This document shows positions 14,873-24,999 of a stretch of DNA of 35,162 bases, one piece after another. Both the position numbers and the translations under genes were made by a program. Each line of letters begins with the position of its first letter. Within the stretch, counting starts at the first letter, position 1. The notes beneath the pieces were generated by a model. It did no database searches, had not been told where the DNA came from, and worked only from the letters and a program-made list of their open reading frames with translations. Source of the DNA: Polaribacter sp. (lineage in GTDB: Bacteria > Bacteroidota > Bacteroidia > Flavobacteriales > Flavobacteriaceae); contig DYMN01000025.1 of assembly GCA_020740485.1 (NCBI GenBank), positions 1-35,162 on the forward strand, read 5' to 3'.

Positions 14873-16696
14873 ATGATAAGTTGGAAGCCAAATCAGATTC
14901 AAATTGAAAGCACCCATATTTTTCAATCTATGCAAAAATTGGGATTTTCAACTTATCAAGACTTTTGGAAATGGTCGATAGTAGAAAGAGAAAATTTTTT
15001 GAAATATGTAATTGACACTTTAGAAATCCGATTTGAAAAAGAACCTCACGCTATTGTCGATTTATCAAAAGGAGTCGTCCATCCTAATTGGTTGCCGGGC
15101 GCTTCATTCAATATTGTAGATTCGTGCTTTAAGTCAAACCCTGAAGATATTGCCCTAATATATCAAGACGAGCAGAAAAAAATTGAATATTACACCTATT
15201 CAGATTTAGAAAAATTAGTGAATCAAATTGCTAATGGATTCCAAATTCTCGGGCTTCAAAAAGGTGATACCATAGCTATAGATTTGCCGATGAACGTGAA
15301 TGCAGTCGCAATATATTTAGCAGCGATCAAAGCCGGATTGTCCGTGGCTACCATTGCGGATAGTTTCACATCTGATGAAATTAAAGTAAGGTTAGCTATA
15401 ACTCATCCAAGATTAATTTTTACACAACAGTATATTTATAGAGCAGGAAAAAAATTAAATCTCTATGAAAAAGTAGTACAAGCTCAAGCCAACAAAATTG
15501 TTTTGATTGATGAAAAAATAGATTTTGAAATAAGAGAAACAGACCTAACATGGACGGATTTCATTTCAGATAATGAGGTGTTCGAATCTGTAAAATGCAA
15601 CCCGGATTGTGTGAGTACAATTTTATTTTCATCGGGAACTACAGCGGCTCCAAAAGCAATTCCTTGGACGCATGTTACCCCCATTAAATGTGCCTCGGAT
15701 GGGTATTTTCATCAAGATATACAGCACAAGGATGTGGTAGCATGGCCTACTAATTTAGGTTGGATGATGGGCCCTTGGTTGGTTTTTGCAACGCTTATCA
15801 ACAAAGGTACCCTTGCCATATATGATGGAACTCCTTTGGGCAATGATTTTGGTTTGTTTGTTCAAAAAGCAAAAGTTAACATGTTAGGGATTGTCCCTTC
15901 GATTGTAAAACAATGGAAACAATCGCAATGTATGGAAGCTATTGATTGGAGTGCTTTGAAATGTTTCAGTTCCACCGGTGAAGCATCCAATCTGGAAGAT
16001 TATAGCTATTTGATGCAAATTACTGGCAACAAGCCCATTATTGAGTATTGCGGTGGAACAGAAATCGGTGGAGGCTATCTGTGTAGTACTTTGGTGCAAG
16101 AAAATTTCCCATCTACATTTTCTACTAAAGCATTAGGAATTGATTTTGTATTATTAGATGAAAATCACCAATCGGGTAACTTAGGAGAGCTATTTCTTAT
16201 TCCTCCGAGTATAGGTTTGTCAAATTCATTATTAAATAAAGACCATCACAAAGAATATTATGAAGGAATTTTGCCATTTGAAGGAAAAATATTAAGACGG
16301 CACGGGGATCAAATTTTACAATTGCCTAACGGCTATTTTAAAGCACAAGGAAGAGTAGATGATGCTATGAATTTAGGAGGAATAAAAGTAAGCAGTGTTC
16401 AAATTGAAGAAGTAATTAACTTCTTAGATTTTGTGAAAGAAAGTGCAGCCATAGGAGTGGCACCAACGGAAGGAGGTCCGGAAAACCTTATCGTGTTTGT
16501 GGTTAGCAACGAAACGATTGAAAATATTGATGTAAAAAAGAGGATTACAAATATTGTAAAAGAAAAGATAAACCCTTTATTTAAAGTTTTTGAGGTAGTT
16601 GAAGTTGCTACGCTTCCAAGAACTGCTTCGGGAAAAATAATGCGACGCGAATTAAGGAAGAATTATAAAAAAACCCGTTTTAAATATAAAATCTAA
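14873..16696 (+). CDS. AMP-forming acyl-CoA synthetase (ANL superfamily), substrate unknown
   Basis: A 607-aa adenylate-forming enzyme. It has the phosphate loop ILFSSGTTAAPKAIPWTH (250-267), the block YCGGTEIGGGY near 385-395, the hinge GRVDDAMNLGGIKVSS near 500, and the C-terminal catalytic lysine K588 in PRTASGKIMRRELR. The N-terminal extension with HPNWLPGASFNIVDSCF (70-86) resembles the acetyl/acetoacetyl-CoA synthetase branch, and also plant AAE17/18-like proteins as I recall them. It activates a carboxylic acid to acyl-AMP and then to acyl-CoA; which acid cannot be read. The start is 14 bp after the pbp1A stop, so it is likely in the same operon, an unusual partner for cell-wall genes. 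Confidence 0.85.
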   Translation: MISWKPNQIQIESTHIFQSMQKLGFSTYQDFWKWSIVERENFLKYVIDTLEIRFEKEPHAIVDLSKGVVHPNWLPGASFNIVDSCFKSNPEDIALIYQDEQKKIEYYTYSDLEKLVNQIANGFQILGLQKGDTIAIDLPMNVNAVAIYLAAIKAGLSVATIADSFTSDEIKVRLAITHPRLIFTQQYIYRAGKKLNLYEKVVQAQANKIVLIDEKIDFEIRETDLTWTDFISDNEVFESVKCNPDCVSTILFSSGTTAAPKAIPWTHVTPIKCASDGYFHQDIQHKDVVAWPTNLGWMMGPWLVFATLINKGTLAIYDGTPLGNDFGLFVQKAKVNMLGIVPSIVKQWKQSQCMEAIDWSALKCFSSTGEASNLEDYSYLMQITGNKPIIEYCGGTEIGGGYLCSTLVQENFPSTFSTKALGIDFVLLDENHQSGNLGELFLIPPSIGLSNSLLNKDHHKEYYEGILPFEGKILRRHGDQILQLPNGYFKAQGRVDDAMNLGGIKVSSVQIEEVINFLDFVKESAAIGVAPTEGGPENLIVFVVSNETIENIDVKKRITNIVKEKINPLFKVFEVVEVATLPRTASGKIMRRELRKNYKKTRFKYKI

Positions 16697-16707
16697 AACC
16701 GGTTTTT
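16669..16707. terminator. Possible bidirectional terminator between convergent genes
   Basis: AAAAACCCGTTT (16669-16680) can pair with AAACCGGTTTTT (16696-16707) with one mismatch and a 15-nt loop, giving A-rich and T-rich arms on both strands. It spans the stop of the acyl-CoA synthetase and faces the end of the T9SS protein gene. There is no long T-run after the stem. Confidence 0.4.
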
Positions 16708-16722
16708 ATTAAAAGGTTAAAA

Positions 16723-19641
16723 TTACTTTACAACTATTTTTTTAATTTTTGCAAAATCACCGTTACCTATCTTAACAATGTAAACTCCGGTAGGAGCATA
16801 GCTCATATCCAAATGATAGGAATATTTACCATCTACATTTTTAAGTTTATAATAAGCTATTTGTTTTCCGGTCATTTCATACGCAGTAAAGATTAATTGT
16901 TCTTTGTAGGTGTCAGATTCCCATGAAATATCAAACTGATCTTCATTTGTTTCAGCAACAATCAAATCGTTCGCATAAATTGTTTCATCATCAATTCCGA
17001 TAGTACTTGAGTAACAAAATGTGACAGTCCATTCTAATAAATTACCACCATCTGAATTAGTGTCATCAGTAATCTTTAAGGTCCAGTTCCCTGTGGTAGA
17101 CAATCCATTGAATGTGGAAAGCAAACCTTCAGGTTTAAAAGAACCTGTGAAAGGAGCCGTGCCGGCAGTAATTAAGGTAGTAGCATCATCATCAAACGTC
17201 GTATTAGTATAATTATCGCCTTCAGAACCGTTATCTGTACTTAGTTCTACCTGAGTGTTGTTTGGAGCAATTAAAAACATATCAATATCAGCATCCCAAG
17301 AGTGTGTCAAATTAACATTAACAGTGGTTTTATTAATGGTTTGATTGTCTGTTACATTGATTATTGAATTCGTAACTATTTCTGCATCCGGGCCGATAGA
17401 ATAATCAGTAGCATTTGTTGTAGCTAAGCACGATGCATTTACTACAGTGGTTGAAAAAGAATTATTAGATGAGACTGCATCATTTGGTTGAAGTGTTGAA
17501 GCAGAGAGTGTATGTGTTGTGTAAGTAGAAAGATCAGCTAATGTTGAAAAAGTAAAATTCATATCTGCCCCGGGAGCAAGAGGTCCAATTACAGTTTCTG
17601 TTACCGGAGTTCCTGAATTTAATGTATAAGAAACGTTGAAGTTGCTTTGAGCAACTCCACCAAAATTTTGAATTTTTACAATAACAGTTTCATTACCAAG
17701 ATTATTTCCGCTTACCGGTGAAACTATGTTTGTAACTCCTAAATCGTTATCATGTAAGCATGTCACATTTTTACTGTTTGAATCATTTGCAGTATCCTGA
17801 TCTCCGGATAGTGATGTATAGGCAGTAATCAAATAAGTTTGACCTTGAGTTGACAAATTGGCTTTTGCATTAAAGGTGTAATTTACCGAAGTGCTTGAAG
17901 CTATGGTACCTGAAAAGGTTTCGGTTGTTACTGCTCCACCGTCTATTTGATAGGAAACCGGAAAATTAGAAGCCGCATTTTGTCCATAGTTGAAGATAGT
18001 GATGCTGATTGCTTCATTTGATGTCAAGGCATCGTTATTTGGACTGACAATTGAAACAACTCCAATATCGTTATTGAAATTAGGGGCAATTTTAAATTTA
18101 CCCACCACTCCTTTTCTTCCGGAATTCATATATTCATTGATAAAATAGAAAGTTTTGTTATCCGATGGGTCTATATCTATTTTATTGTAATCACCATATC
18201 TTTCACTTGTGGGGATGTCGGCATTCCCATTAGCGATTAACTGTTCTGAAATGCTCATGCTACCTAAAGGGTCATTAGCATAACGTCCTGTATAATATGA
18301 ACTTACTCGGGTAGTTGTGGTAGTTGTAGGTCCTGACATTGAAGTATAACCCATTCCGATATTGCCTTGATCATCCATCGTTAAGCTTCCGTTCCAAGCA
18401 TGTCTTCCATCCGGTGCGGTATAGGTGCCCTCTTGATATAAAGACCAAGGAAGGTTATCGGCATCTTGCCTTAATTCTACCCACCTGATACCGGCGCGCT
18501 CGCTTGCAGAGGCATCTGTGTCTACCACAAAATCGAATAAGGCACTGTTATAGGTTGGAAATTTTCTAAATTGAGCTTGATTCATTATCGTAGCTTGCAA
18601 AGCATCAATAGCTGTTCCGCCGGGTTGGGTTAAATTAGCAAAACTACCATTGTCAAATACGGAAATAAAGGGAGTTACACTTATTTGTTGTGGGTTTGAT
18701 ACTGTAGAATTTGCTGTAGTTGTCCAATCTACATTCACATACCAAACTTTCAGATGATCCTCAGCAACGCCACTCCAAGCATCATCTTGCATATAAACAA
18801 CCGGAGTATTCCCGGGAGCCGGCATATTCCCGTCTGCAACGTGAAAAAATTGAGGGCTGAAAAATCCTGTTGTTGTGATGCCCGGTAAATCAAAACCAAT
18901 TATTTTGGCATTTGGATTCCCTAGTAACATCTGATTTCTTTCTAATGCCCAAACCTTTTTGGTTTTTGTTGTATTATCCGTTAAATAATAACCATCGCTC
19001 CAAATGGATAATTTTTGATAATCCACTATTTCAGACATTGTGTAAACATACCAACCGTCGTTGATGGGGTCAGGGCCATCTGAAACAGCAATTTGAGCTC
19101 CTGCGTCGCCTAAAAAGGATAAAACCCATCGGTTGGCAGCATCATCGTAGGATACCGTTAAATCGCAACAACCCTCTGTAGGAAAAATAGTGGGATTGGG
19201 AGACAACTGCGAGGTAAGCGCCACCCCGTTTTTGTCATAGATAATAAAACCGGTGTTAAAAGTAACAAAAACGTGATTAGGACCCACCGCTAAATCCGGA
19301 TCGGTAGGCATAGAATTGGAAGCAAAGGCATCAAAAACCAATTTAGGAGCTTTACTCGCTATTTTTTGAGTGAGAAGATTTTGTTTCTTAACTAAAATAT
19401 CATCCTCTTTTGGAATGTCTTTATAGGGGATTATGATATTTCCGGAAGCCCTTCCGTCTGTCATTTTAACCGGTTTTGTCCTAGAGGGTTCAAAAAACAA
19501 TCTCGATGCTATGGAAGGAATATGCTTCATGGTGCTGACCTTCCCTTCAAAAATAGGTTTTGTGCGCTCTATTTTCTGAGCTTGAATGATTTCAAATGTT
19601 AAGAATAAAACAATAAAAAAAAATATTGACTTCAATGGCAT
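16723..19641 (-). CDS. Secreted T9SS cargo with P/Homo B domain and type A sorting domain
   Basis: A 972-aa extracellular protein. It has a signal peptide (1-21, ending FEIIQAQ). The N-terminal half (about 100-520) has family-unknown repeats with DPDLAVGPNHVFVTFNTG and NIGMGYTSMSG, suggestive of a propeller-like fold. Two CARDB-like beta domains follow (about 530-630 and 635-735, each opening ND-GV--IVSP). A proprotein-convertase P domain spans about 745-877 (SWDADIDMFLIAPNNT; GNWTLKITDDTNSDGGNL). A T9SS type A C-terminal domain (about 890-972) ends FAKIKKIVVK. P domains usually accompany proteases, but I see no subtilisin triad or metalloprotease HExxH, so a binding or structural role at the surface is more likely. 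The C-terminal domain should direct export through the gliding-linked type IX system. The gene converges on the acyl-CoA synthetase. Confidence 0.85.
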   Translation of the reverse strand: MPLKSIFFFIVLFLTFEIIQAQKIERTKPIFEGKVSTMKHIPSIASRLFFEPSRTKPVKMTDGRASGNIIIPYKDIPKEDDILVKKQNLLTQKIASKAPKLVFDAFASNSMPTDPDLAVGPNHVFVTFNTGFIIYDKNGVALTSQLSPNPTIFPTEGCCDLTVSYDDAANRWVLSFLGDAGAQIAVSDGPDPINDGWYVYTMSEIVDYQKLSIWSDGYYLTDNTTKTKKVWALERNQMLLGNPNAKIIGFDLPGITTTGFFSPQFFHVADGNMPAPGNTPVVYMQDDAWSGVAEDHLKVWYVNVDWTTTANSTVSNPQQISVTPFISVFDNGSFANLTQPGGTAIDALQATIMNQAQFRKFPTYNSALFDFVVDTDASASERAGIRWVELRQDADNLPWSLYQEGTYTAPDGRHAWNGSLTMDDQGNIGMGYTSMSGPTTTTTTRVSSYYTGRYANDPLGSMSISEQLIANGNADIPTSERYGDYNKIDIDPSDNKTFYFINEYMNSGRKGVVGKFKIAPNFNNDIGVVSIVSPNNDALTSNEAISITIFNYGQNAASNFPVSYQIDGGAVTTETFSGTIASSTSVNYTFNAKANLSTQGQTYLITAYTSLSGDQDTANDSNSKNVTCLHDNDLGVTNIVSPVSGNNLGNETVIVKIQNFGGVAQSNFNVSYTLNSGTPVTETVIGPLAPGADMNFTFSTLADLSTYTTHTLSASTLQPNDAVSSNNSFSTTVVNASCLATTNATDYSIGPDAEIVTNSIINVTDNQTINKTTVNVNLTHSWDADIDMFLIAPNNTQVELSTDNGSEGDNYTNTTFDDDATTLITAGTAPFTGSFKPEGLLSTFNGLSTTGNWTLKITDDTNSDGGNLLEWTVTFCYSSTIGIDDETIYANDLIVAETNEDQFDISWESDTYKEQLIFTAYEMTGKQIAYYKLKNVDGKYSYHLDMSYAPTGVYIVKIGNGDFAKIKKIVVK

Positions 19642-19943
19642 TATTATTACATTTTAATTAATAGGTAAAACTAATAAAAAATCATTACAATGCTATTTTT
19701 TTTTAATGATGTAAGTCATTGGTTCATTTATTTATTAAATGCAATTTTTGGCGAAATTGCGAAACTTTTGTAACCTTACTAAGCGTAAGGGACTCGATAA
19801 ACGTGTCACGCAAGGTGTGATATTGGGATCACTGCTACATTACCTACACAAACCGTTAGTTAAATGTTTTTAATTGCAGATCCATTTGTGTTTGCACATC
19901 CAGATTGGGAGAATGTAGTCGGGGGAAGACCTCAATAAAATAA
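19642..19943. other. Intergenic stretch with a small hairpin and a possible gene remnant
   Basis: These 302 bp separate the T9SS cargo gene from the regulator gene (both -). CCTTAC (19774-19779) pairs with GTAAGG (19785-19790) around a 5-nt loop. On the + strand a 24-codon frame at 19864-19938 reads MFLIADPFVFAHPDWENVVG and ends in RPQ; the composition looks protein-like but matches no family I know. It may be the tail of a decayed gene. I see no consensus promoter. Confidence 0.35.
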
Positions 19944-20645
19944 CTATTCTAAAATTCTACTTTTTACTTCTTTACTGTAATTCCGACCTATTGGGATGGT
20001 ATAGGAAAGAATTTGGATTCTGTTTCCTTCGATAAATTTCACTTTATCCATGGCTATGGCGTATGATTTATGGATTCGGATGAAACGATCTAAAGGCAAT
20101 TCTTCTAAAAATGAAGTCAAGGATTTATAGGTAATGTAGGTTTTATCGACGGTAATTACCTTGATATATTCTTTCATTCCTTCGATAAAGAGGATTTCAT
20201 CAATATTAATTTTCACCATTTTTTTGTCGACTTTGATGAAAATACGTGAATCTACTCCTACTGTTTCGATTTTGATATTATTTTTCAGACTAAATTCGGC
20301 TGTAATTTTATTGATGCACTTTATAAATCGCGGTAATGGAATGGGTTTTATCAAGTAGTCCAAAACCTCCAGGTCGTAACTCTCGGCGGCAAATTCTCTG
20401 AAGGCAGTAGTAATAATAATTTTAGGTTTATTTTCCATCAAACGAATTAATTCAAAACCCGACATCATTGGCATATTTATGTCCAAAAAAACCGTGTCAA
20501 GACTGTTGTTGTTGATAAAATCTAATGCTTCCAATGAGTTATTAAAAGTTCCAACAACTTCAAATTCGGGAAAGTTAGCAAAATAATTTTGCAAGACTTT
20601 TAAAGCCAAGGGTTCATCGTCAACCAAAACGCATTTAATCTTCAT
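19944..20645 (-). CDS. LytTR family response regulator
   Basis: A 233-aa two-component regulator. The receiver domain (1-115) has acidic pair D9-D10, phosphoacceptor D55 in FLDINMP, T80 and K100. The LytTR DNA-binding domain spans about 130-233 (EILFIEGMKEYIKVITVDKT; LDRFIRIHKSYAIAMDKVKF). LytTR proteins bind short direct repeats upstream of their targets and activate transcription when phosphorylated. The start overlaps the last 11 bp of the kinase gene, so the two are coupled. The pair is divergent from susC-susD, which makes control of this amino-sugar locus the natural inference; the signal is not evident. Confidence 0.92.
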   Translation of the reverse strand: MKIKCVLVDDEPLALKVLQNYFANFPEFEVVGTFNNSLEALDFINNNSLDTVFLDINMPMMSGFELIRLMENKPKIIITTAFREFAAESYDLEVLDYLIKPIPLPRFIKCINKITAEFSLKNNIKIETVGVDSRIFIKVDKKMVKINIDEILFIEGMKEYIKVITVDKTYITYKSLTSFLEELPLDRFIRIHKSYAIAMDKVKFIEGNRIQILSYTIPIGRNYSKEVKSRILE

Positions 20646-21684
20646 TATATATTGGTATTTGTAGCAGGATGATGTAATAATTGAATTTCACTTGATGTTC
20701 TAATGAATAATTGTTTTTGAAAATTAATTTCAGTCTTTTTTCAGTATTGATTAAACCAATGCCTTTCTGGCTTTTATAAGTTTGTGAAGGTACAAAATTA
20801 TTTATAATTTCAAAATGCAAAGTGTTACTAATGATTTTACAGTTTATCTTTATTCTAAGTCTGTTGTTGTTATAACTGCCGTGTTTAAAGGCGTTTTCCA
20901 ATAACGAAATAAATAGTAAAGGAGGAACTTTAACTTCATCAATATTTGATTCTATATTTATGGTAACCTCCGCATTTTCAAAACGGAGTTTTTCAATTTC
21001 TATGTAATTTTGGAGATAGTCAATTTCTTTAATTAAGGGAACAAATTTGGTTTCTTTGATGTCGTACAAAACATATTCCATCAATTTTGACAATTTTAAA
21101 ATCACATCAGGAACTTTGTCCGAAGATTCAAGTGACAAAGCGTACAAATTATTCAAAGTATTGAAGAAAAAATGAGGTTTAATTTGGTTTTTCAGATTTT
21201 TTAATTTGATTTTAAATTGTTCTTCTCTCAAAGCTCTATTTCTACCCCTTACTTTTAACCAAGTCATTGTTAAATAAACCGATGAAGCCATCGCCAAAAC
21301 GTATAATTCGCCAATACAAACAGCTACAATGTGATTGATTTCAAAAGGTTTGTATTCTCTATTGGCTTCTGGCCAAATATTTTCTGAAATAATAAAATAC
21401 GTCATTCCTGTTTTTAACAAATAAAAAACCATTAAACTAAACAACAGTCCGAATGCGTATTTATAATACTTTGATTTCAAAATATATCGAGGCAAAAGGA
21501 CGAACAAATTAAAATAAACAAAAGGAATAGAAATAGCAAATTCTATCAGGTTCGATTTAAAGGAATATTCATAATCATTAAAATAAGCTCCCCAACGCAG
21601 AAAGTTCATTAAAAAATAAATACCCCAAAACCAAAAGTGATTTTGAAGCTTATTGTCAAATTTTCTTTCTTTTCTTTTACTCAT
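20635..21684 (-). CDS. LytS-like sensor histidine kinase
   Basis: A 349-aa membrane kinase. Four N-terminal membrane helices (about 17-31, 46-65, 76-96, 118-140) have no large periplasmic domain. They are followed by a His_kinase (LytS/YehU type) block with phospho-histidine H171 in NQIKPHFFFNTLNNLYALS, an N box LLENAFKHG, and a G box GIGLINTEKRLKLIF near the end. In this family the membrane part senses the signal, and phosphate passes to the LytTR partner encoded immediately downstream (11 bp overlap). Without a periplasmic sensor domain, it probably responds to a membrane or intracellular cue, or to a transporter; that is inference. Confidence 0.92.
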   Translation of the reverse strand: MSKRKERKFDNKLQNHFWFWGIYFLMNFLRWGAYFNDYEYSFKSNLIEFAISIPFVYFNLFVLLPRYILKSKYYKYAFGLLFSLMVFYLLKTGMTYFIISENIWPEANREYKPFEINHIVAVCIGELYVLAMASSVYLTMTWLKVRGRNRALREEQFKIKLKNLKNQIKPHFFFNTLNNLYALSLESSDKVPDVILKLSKLMEYVLYDIKETKFVPLIKEIDYLQNYIEIEKLRFENAEVTINIESNIDEVKVPPLLFISLLENAFKHGSYNNNRLRIKINCKIISNTLHFEIINNFVPSQTYKSQKGIGLINTEKRLKLIFKNNYSLEHQVKFNYYIILLQIPIYNED

Positions 21685-21958
21685 TTATTAATGATATAAT
21701 TTGGCGAACCCATTATTAAAAACCTCGAAATAAACTTTTGCGACTTTTTCAATTTGATATCAAAAAACCGTTTTTATTAAAAAAAAATGTAAAAATAATT
21801 AAAAATAATCAAAAATAGAAATAAGAAAACGTTTTCGTAGCACATTATTGATAGAATTATGTCGTTGGTTTAATTTTTTTAGCTGTTTGTATAATTTATT
21901 TTTTTTAGAAAACGCATACATGTAAATTTACCCAATAAACTAACAAATACTTTTATAA
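21685..21958. promoter_or_regulatory. Divergent control region between the two-component system and susC
   Basis: This 274-bp AT-rich region lies between divergent starts. It contains a perfect 12-bp palindrome GAAAACGTTTTC (21825-21836) and a similar AACCGTTTTT (21766-21775), 61 bp apart, as well as AGAAAACGC at about 21907. The spaced GTTTT motifs are a plausible, unproven, site for a LytTR regulator. No exact TAnnTTTG box with good spacing was found for susC; TAAATTTA near 21922 is one base off. Confidence 0.35.
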
Positions 21959-24900
21959 ATGAAACAAATTATTTTAATCTTTATGATTGTTTTTACATCG
22001 CAAGTTTCACTTGCTCAAGTAGGAACCGTCAAAGGTAATGTAAGCGATGCAGAAGGTTTACCGTTACCAATGACAAACATTATTGTAAAAGGAGAAACAG
22101 CAGGAACTACCACAGATATTGATGGTAATTTTTCTATTCAAGTAGAAAAAGGAAAAACCTTAATCTTCTCTTACGTTGGATTTGAAACCCAAGAAGTTGT
22201 ATTGGGTAACGAGAGCACTATTAATGTGCAATTGAAAGAAACGTCTTCAAATACTCTTTCCGAAGTCGTGGTTACTTCTCTTGGTATCAAGAAAACCAGA
22301 AAATCTTTGACTTATTCTGCACAAGAAATAAAAGGGGTAGATCTTACCGGAGTGAAAGATGCAAATGTTATCAATACTATTGCAGGTAAAATTGCAGGTG
22401 TAGCCGTTACCAAAAGTGCCGGGGGAACCGGCGGCTCAACTAAAGTCGTGATAAGAGGAAATTCTTCTATAACAAATAATCAACCATTATATGTAATCGA
22501 TGGGGTTCCGTTACTTAATATTTCTTCCGGCCAACCCAATCTTACTTTTGGTGACATAAATGGAGGAAACAGAGACGGAGGAGATGCTGTAGGTCTTTTA
22601 AATCCTGATGATTACGAAGGAATGACCGTTCTTAAAGGAGCTTCAGCTGCTGCTTTATATGGTAGTCAAGGGGCAAATGGAGTCATCTTGCTTACTTCAA
22701 AAAAATCAAAAGAAGGAGTTTCTAAGCTAGTAGCTACTTCAACAACTACATTTGAATCGGCTGCATTTTTGCCAAAATTCCAAAACGAATATGTTGCAGT
22801 TGCCGGAGGTGATGAAACTTGGGGAGCAAAAGAGGATTCTAATGATCACGTAAAAGATTTTTTCAAAACAGGAAATACTAATATTACTTCTTTGTCATTT
22901 TCAACCGGAACAGAAAAAGCTTCAACAAACCTATCTTATGCAAACACCTCTTCTTCAGGAATAATTGAAGGAAATGATTTAAATAAAAATAATTTTGGAA
23001 TTCGTCAATCCGGAAAGTTTTTCAATAATAAATTGAATGTTTCTGTAAACGCAAATTATGTATCACAATCTATCAACAATAGACCAGTAAGTGCTTATTA
23101 TTTCAATCCCTTGACTGGCGTCTATCTAATGCCTAGAGGAAATGATTTTGACTATTATGCTAGCAATTTTGAAATTTTTGATCCAGCTAGAAATATGATG
23201 GTTCAAAATTGGATGACCAACAGAGATATTATGCAAAATCCGTATTGGGCTATCAATAGAAATGCTTCTGTAGATAAAAACCAATTTTTTACCGGAATTT
23301 TTGCATTGGATTATAAAGTAAATAATTGGTTAAGTCTTGTTTCGAGATATAACTATAACCGTATTGAAAGCAGTTTTGATAAAAAACTCTATGCTTCTAC
23401 TCAAGGGACATTATCACACATAAACGGTAGATACATTAATGTTAACTGGTTAAGCACTCAAAGTTATGGCGACTTTTTAGCTAATATTAATTCTAATATT
23501 AATGAAAATTTAAGTTTAACCGCTAATATTGGAGCAAGTTTTGTCAAATCTTTGGGTAATAATGCTACAATTTTAGACTCAGGAATAAGTTCAGGGTTAG
23601 TATATGCAAACTGGTTTGCTTTAGGAAATTTTGTTAACAATGCAGGGAATTATCAAAGATTAGGCTTGCAAAAAGAAGTTCAATCTGTTTTTGCAGCAGC
23701 CACCTTAGGATATAAAAATTATTTATATCTTGATATAACAGGAAGAAACGATTGGTCTTCTACGCTTGTAAACACAGATAAACTATCTTTCTTTTACCCA
23801 TCAGTTGGTGTAACTGGACTTATTAGTGAAATGACCAAAATGCCGGATTGGATTAATTATGGTAAAGTGCGTGCTTCTTATGCACAAGTTGGTAACGACA
23901 TTTCTTCTTTTGTAACTTCACCAACCTCAACAATCGTTGGTGGTCAAATCATTCCTCCAATCGTTGGACCAAGACCAGGCGAATCATTAAAACCAGAATT
24001 AAAATCAGAATACGAAATTGGAACTGAATGGAGAATGTTTAACAATAAACTTGGATTTGAAATTTCATACTACAATTCAGAAACCAAAAATCAATACATT
24101 CAGGTTCCCGCTCCGGCAACAAATCCTTATGGTTATTTAAACTATGGATTCAATGCAGCAAGTATCAAAAACAAAGGAGTTGAAATAGTATTAACAGGCA
24201 AGATCATAAAAAATGATAAATTTAATTGGGACACAACTATAAACTATTCACAAAACAAAAATACAGTGAGCAAAATCCCTGCTGAACTTGGTGGAAGAGT
24301 TATCTTGACTGATCCGGGAGTAAATAACTACAGATATTCATTAATCGAAGGAGAAGCTTTTGGTCAAATCGAAGGGGTAAATATCAAAAGAGATGCACAA
24401 GGTAGAGTTATGTTGAATGCTGATGGTACAATCCAAAAAACAGGATTTGAAGTAGTAGGTAATGCGAATCCAAACTATATGTTAGGCTTTAGAAACGCAT
24501 TCAATTATGGTAGTTTCTTTGCCAATGTGCTTATTGATACCCGTGTGGGTGGTGAAGTTATGAGTTTAACTGAAGCTACAAATGATGAGTTTGGAGTTTC
24601 GAAAGTAACAGGAGATGCGAGAAATGCAGGTGGCGTAGTCTTAGATGCTGTTTATCCTGATGGAACTGCATACGCAGGAAAATATCCCGCAGAGAGCTAC
24701 TATAAGCAAACTGGTGGTAGAGCTGGCGCAACTGGCGAATATGTTTACGATGCAACAAACGTAAGTTTAAGAGAGCTTTCTATAGGATATACTTTAGACT
24801 CTAAAAAACTTCCTTTCTTTCAATCGGCTAGTTTATCATTAATTGCTAGAAACTTATTCTTTATTTATAAAAACGCTCCTTTTGATCCAAATATTTCATT

Positions 24901-24988
24901 GAGTACAGGGGAAGGTTTGCAAGGTGTTGATGTTTATGGAATGCCGTCAACTAAAAGTATCGGTCTTAATTTAAATATAACTTTCTAA
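21959..24988 (+). CDS. SusC/RagA family TonB-linked outer membrane transporter
   Basis: A 1009-aa outer-membrane beta-barrel protein. It has a signal peptide (1-20, QVSLAQ), then a carboxypeptidase-regulatory-like domain (about 22-95, [20 protein letters not shown]) and a TonB-box-like segment [11 protein letters not shown]. The plug domain includes [21 protein letters not shown] near 160-180, and the barrel ends in GLNLNITF with a terminal phenylalanine, as expected for BamA-dependent assembly. It imports oligosaccharides with its SusD partner, encoded 11 bp downstream. The neighbouring NagB and GH20 genes point to GlcNAc-containing glycans. Length is typical. Confidence 0.95.
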   Translation: MKQIILIFMIVFTSQVSLAQVGTVKGNVSDAEGLPLPMTNIIVKGETAGTTTDIDGNFSIQVEKGKTLIFSYVGFETQEVVLGNESTINVQLKETSSNTLSEVVVTSLGIKKTRKSLTYSAQEIKGVDLTGVKDANVINTIAGKIAGVAVTKSAGGTGGSTKVVIRGNSSITNNQPLYVIDGVPLLNISSGQPNLTFGDINGGNRDGGDAVGLLNPDDYEGMTVLKGASAAALYGSQGANGVILLTSKKSKEGVSKLVATSTTTFESAAFLPKFQNEYVAVAGGDETWGAKEDSNDHVKDFFKTGNTNITSLSFSTGTEKASTNLSYANTSSSGIIEGNDLNKNNFGIRQSGKFFNNKLNVSVNANYVSQSINNRPVSAYYFNPLTGVYLMPRGNDFDYYASNFEIFDPARNMMVQNWMTNRDIMQNPYWAINRNASVDKNQFFTGIFALDYKVNNWLSLVSRYNYNRIESSFDKKLYASTQGTLSHINGRYINVNWLSTQSYGDFLANINSNINENLSLTANIGASFVKSLGNNATILDSGISSGLVYANWFALGNFVNNAGNYQRLGLQKEVQSVFAAATLGYKNYLYLDITGRNDWSSTLVNTDKLSFFYPSVGVTGLISEMTKMPDWINYGKVRASYAQVGNDISSFVTSPTSTIVGGQIIPPIVGPRPGESLKPELKSEYEIGTEWRMFNNKLGFEISYYNSETKNQYIQVPAPATNPYGYLNYGFNAASIKNKGVEIVLTGKIIKNDKFNWDTTINYSQNKNTVSKIPAELGGRVILTDPGVNNYRYSLIEGEAFGQIEGVNIKRDAQGRVMLNADGTIQKTGFEVVGNANPNYMLGFRNAFNYGSFFANVLIDTRVGGEVMSLTEATNDEFGVSKVTGDARNAGGVVLDAVYPDGTAYAGKYPAESYYKQTGGRAGATGEYVYDATNVSLRELSIGYTLDSKKLPFFQSASLSLIARNLFFIYKNAPFDPNISLSTGEGLQGVDVYGMPSTKSIGLNLNITF

Positions 24989-24999
24989 TTAAAAAAATC

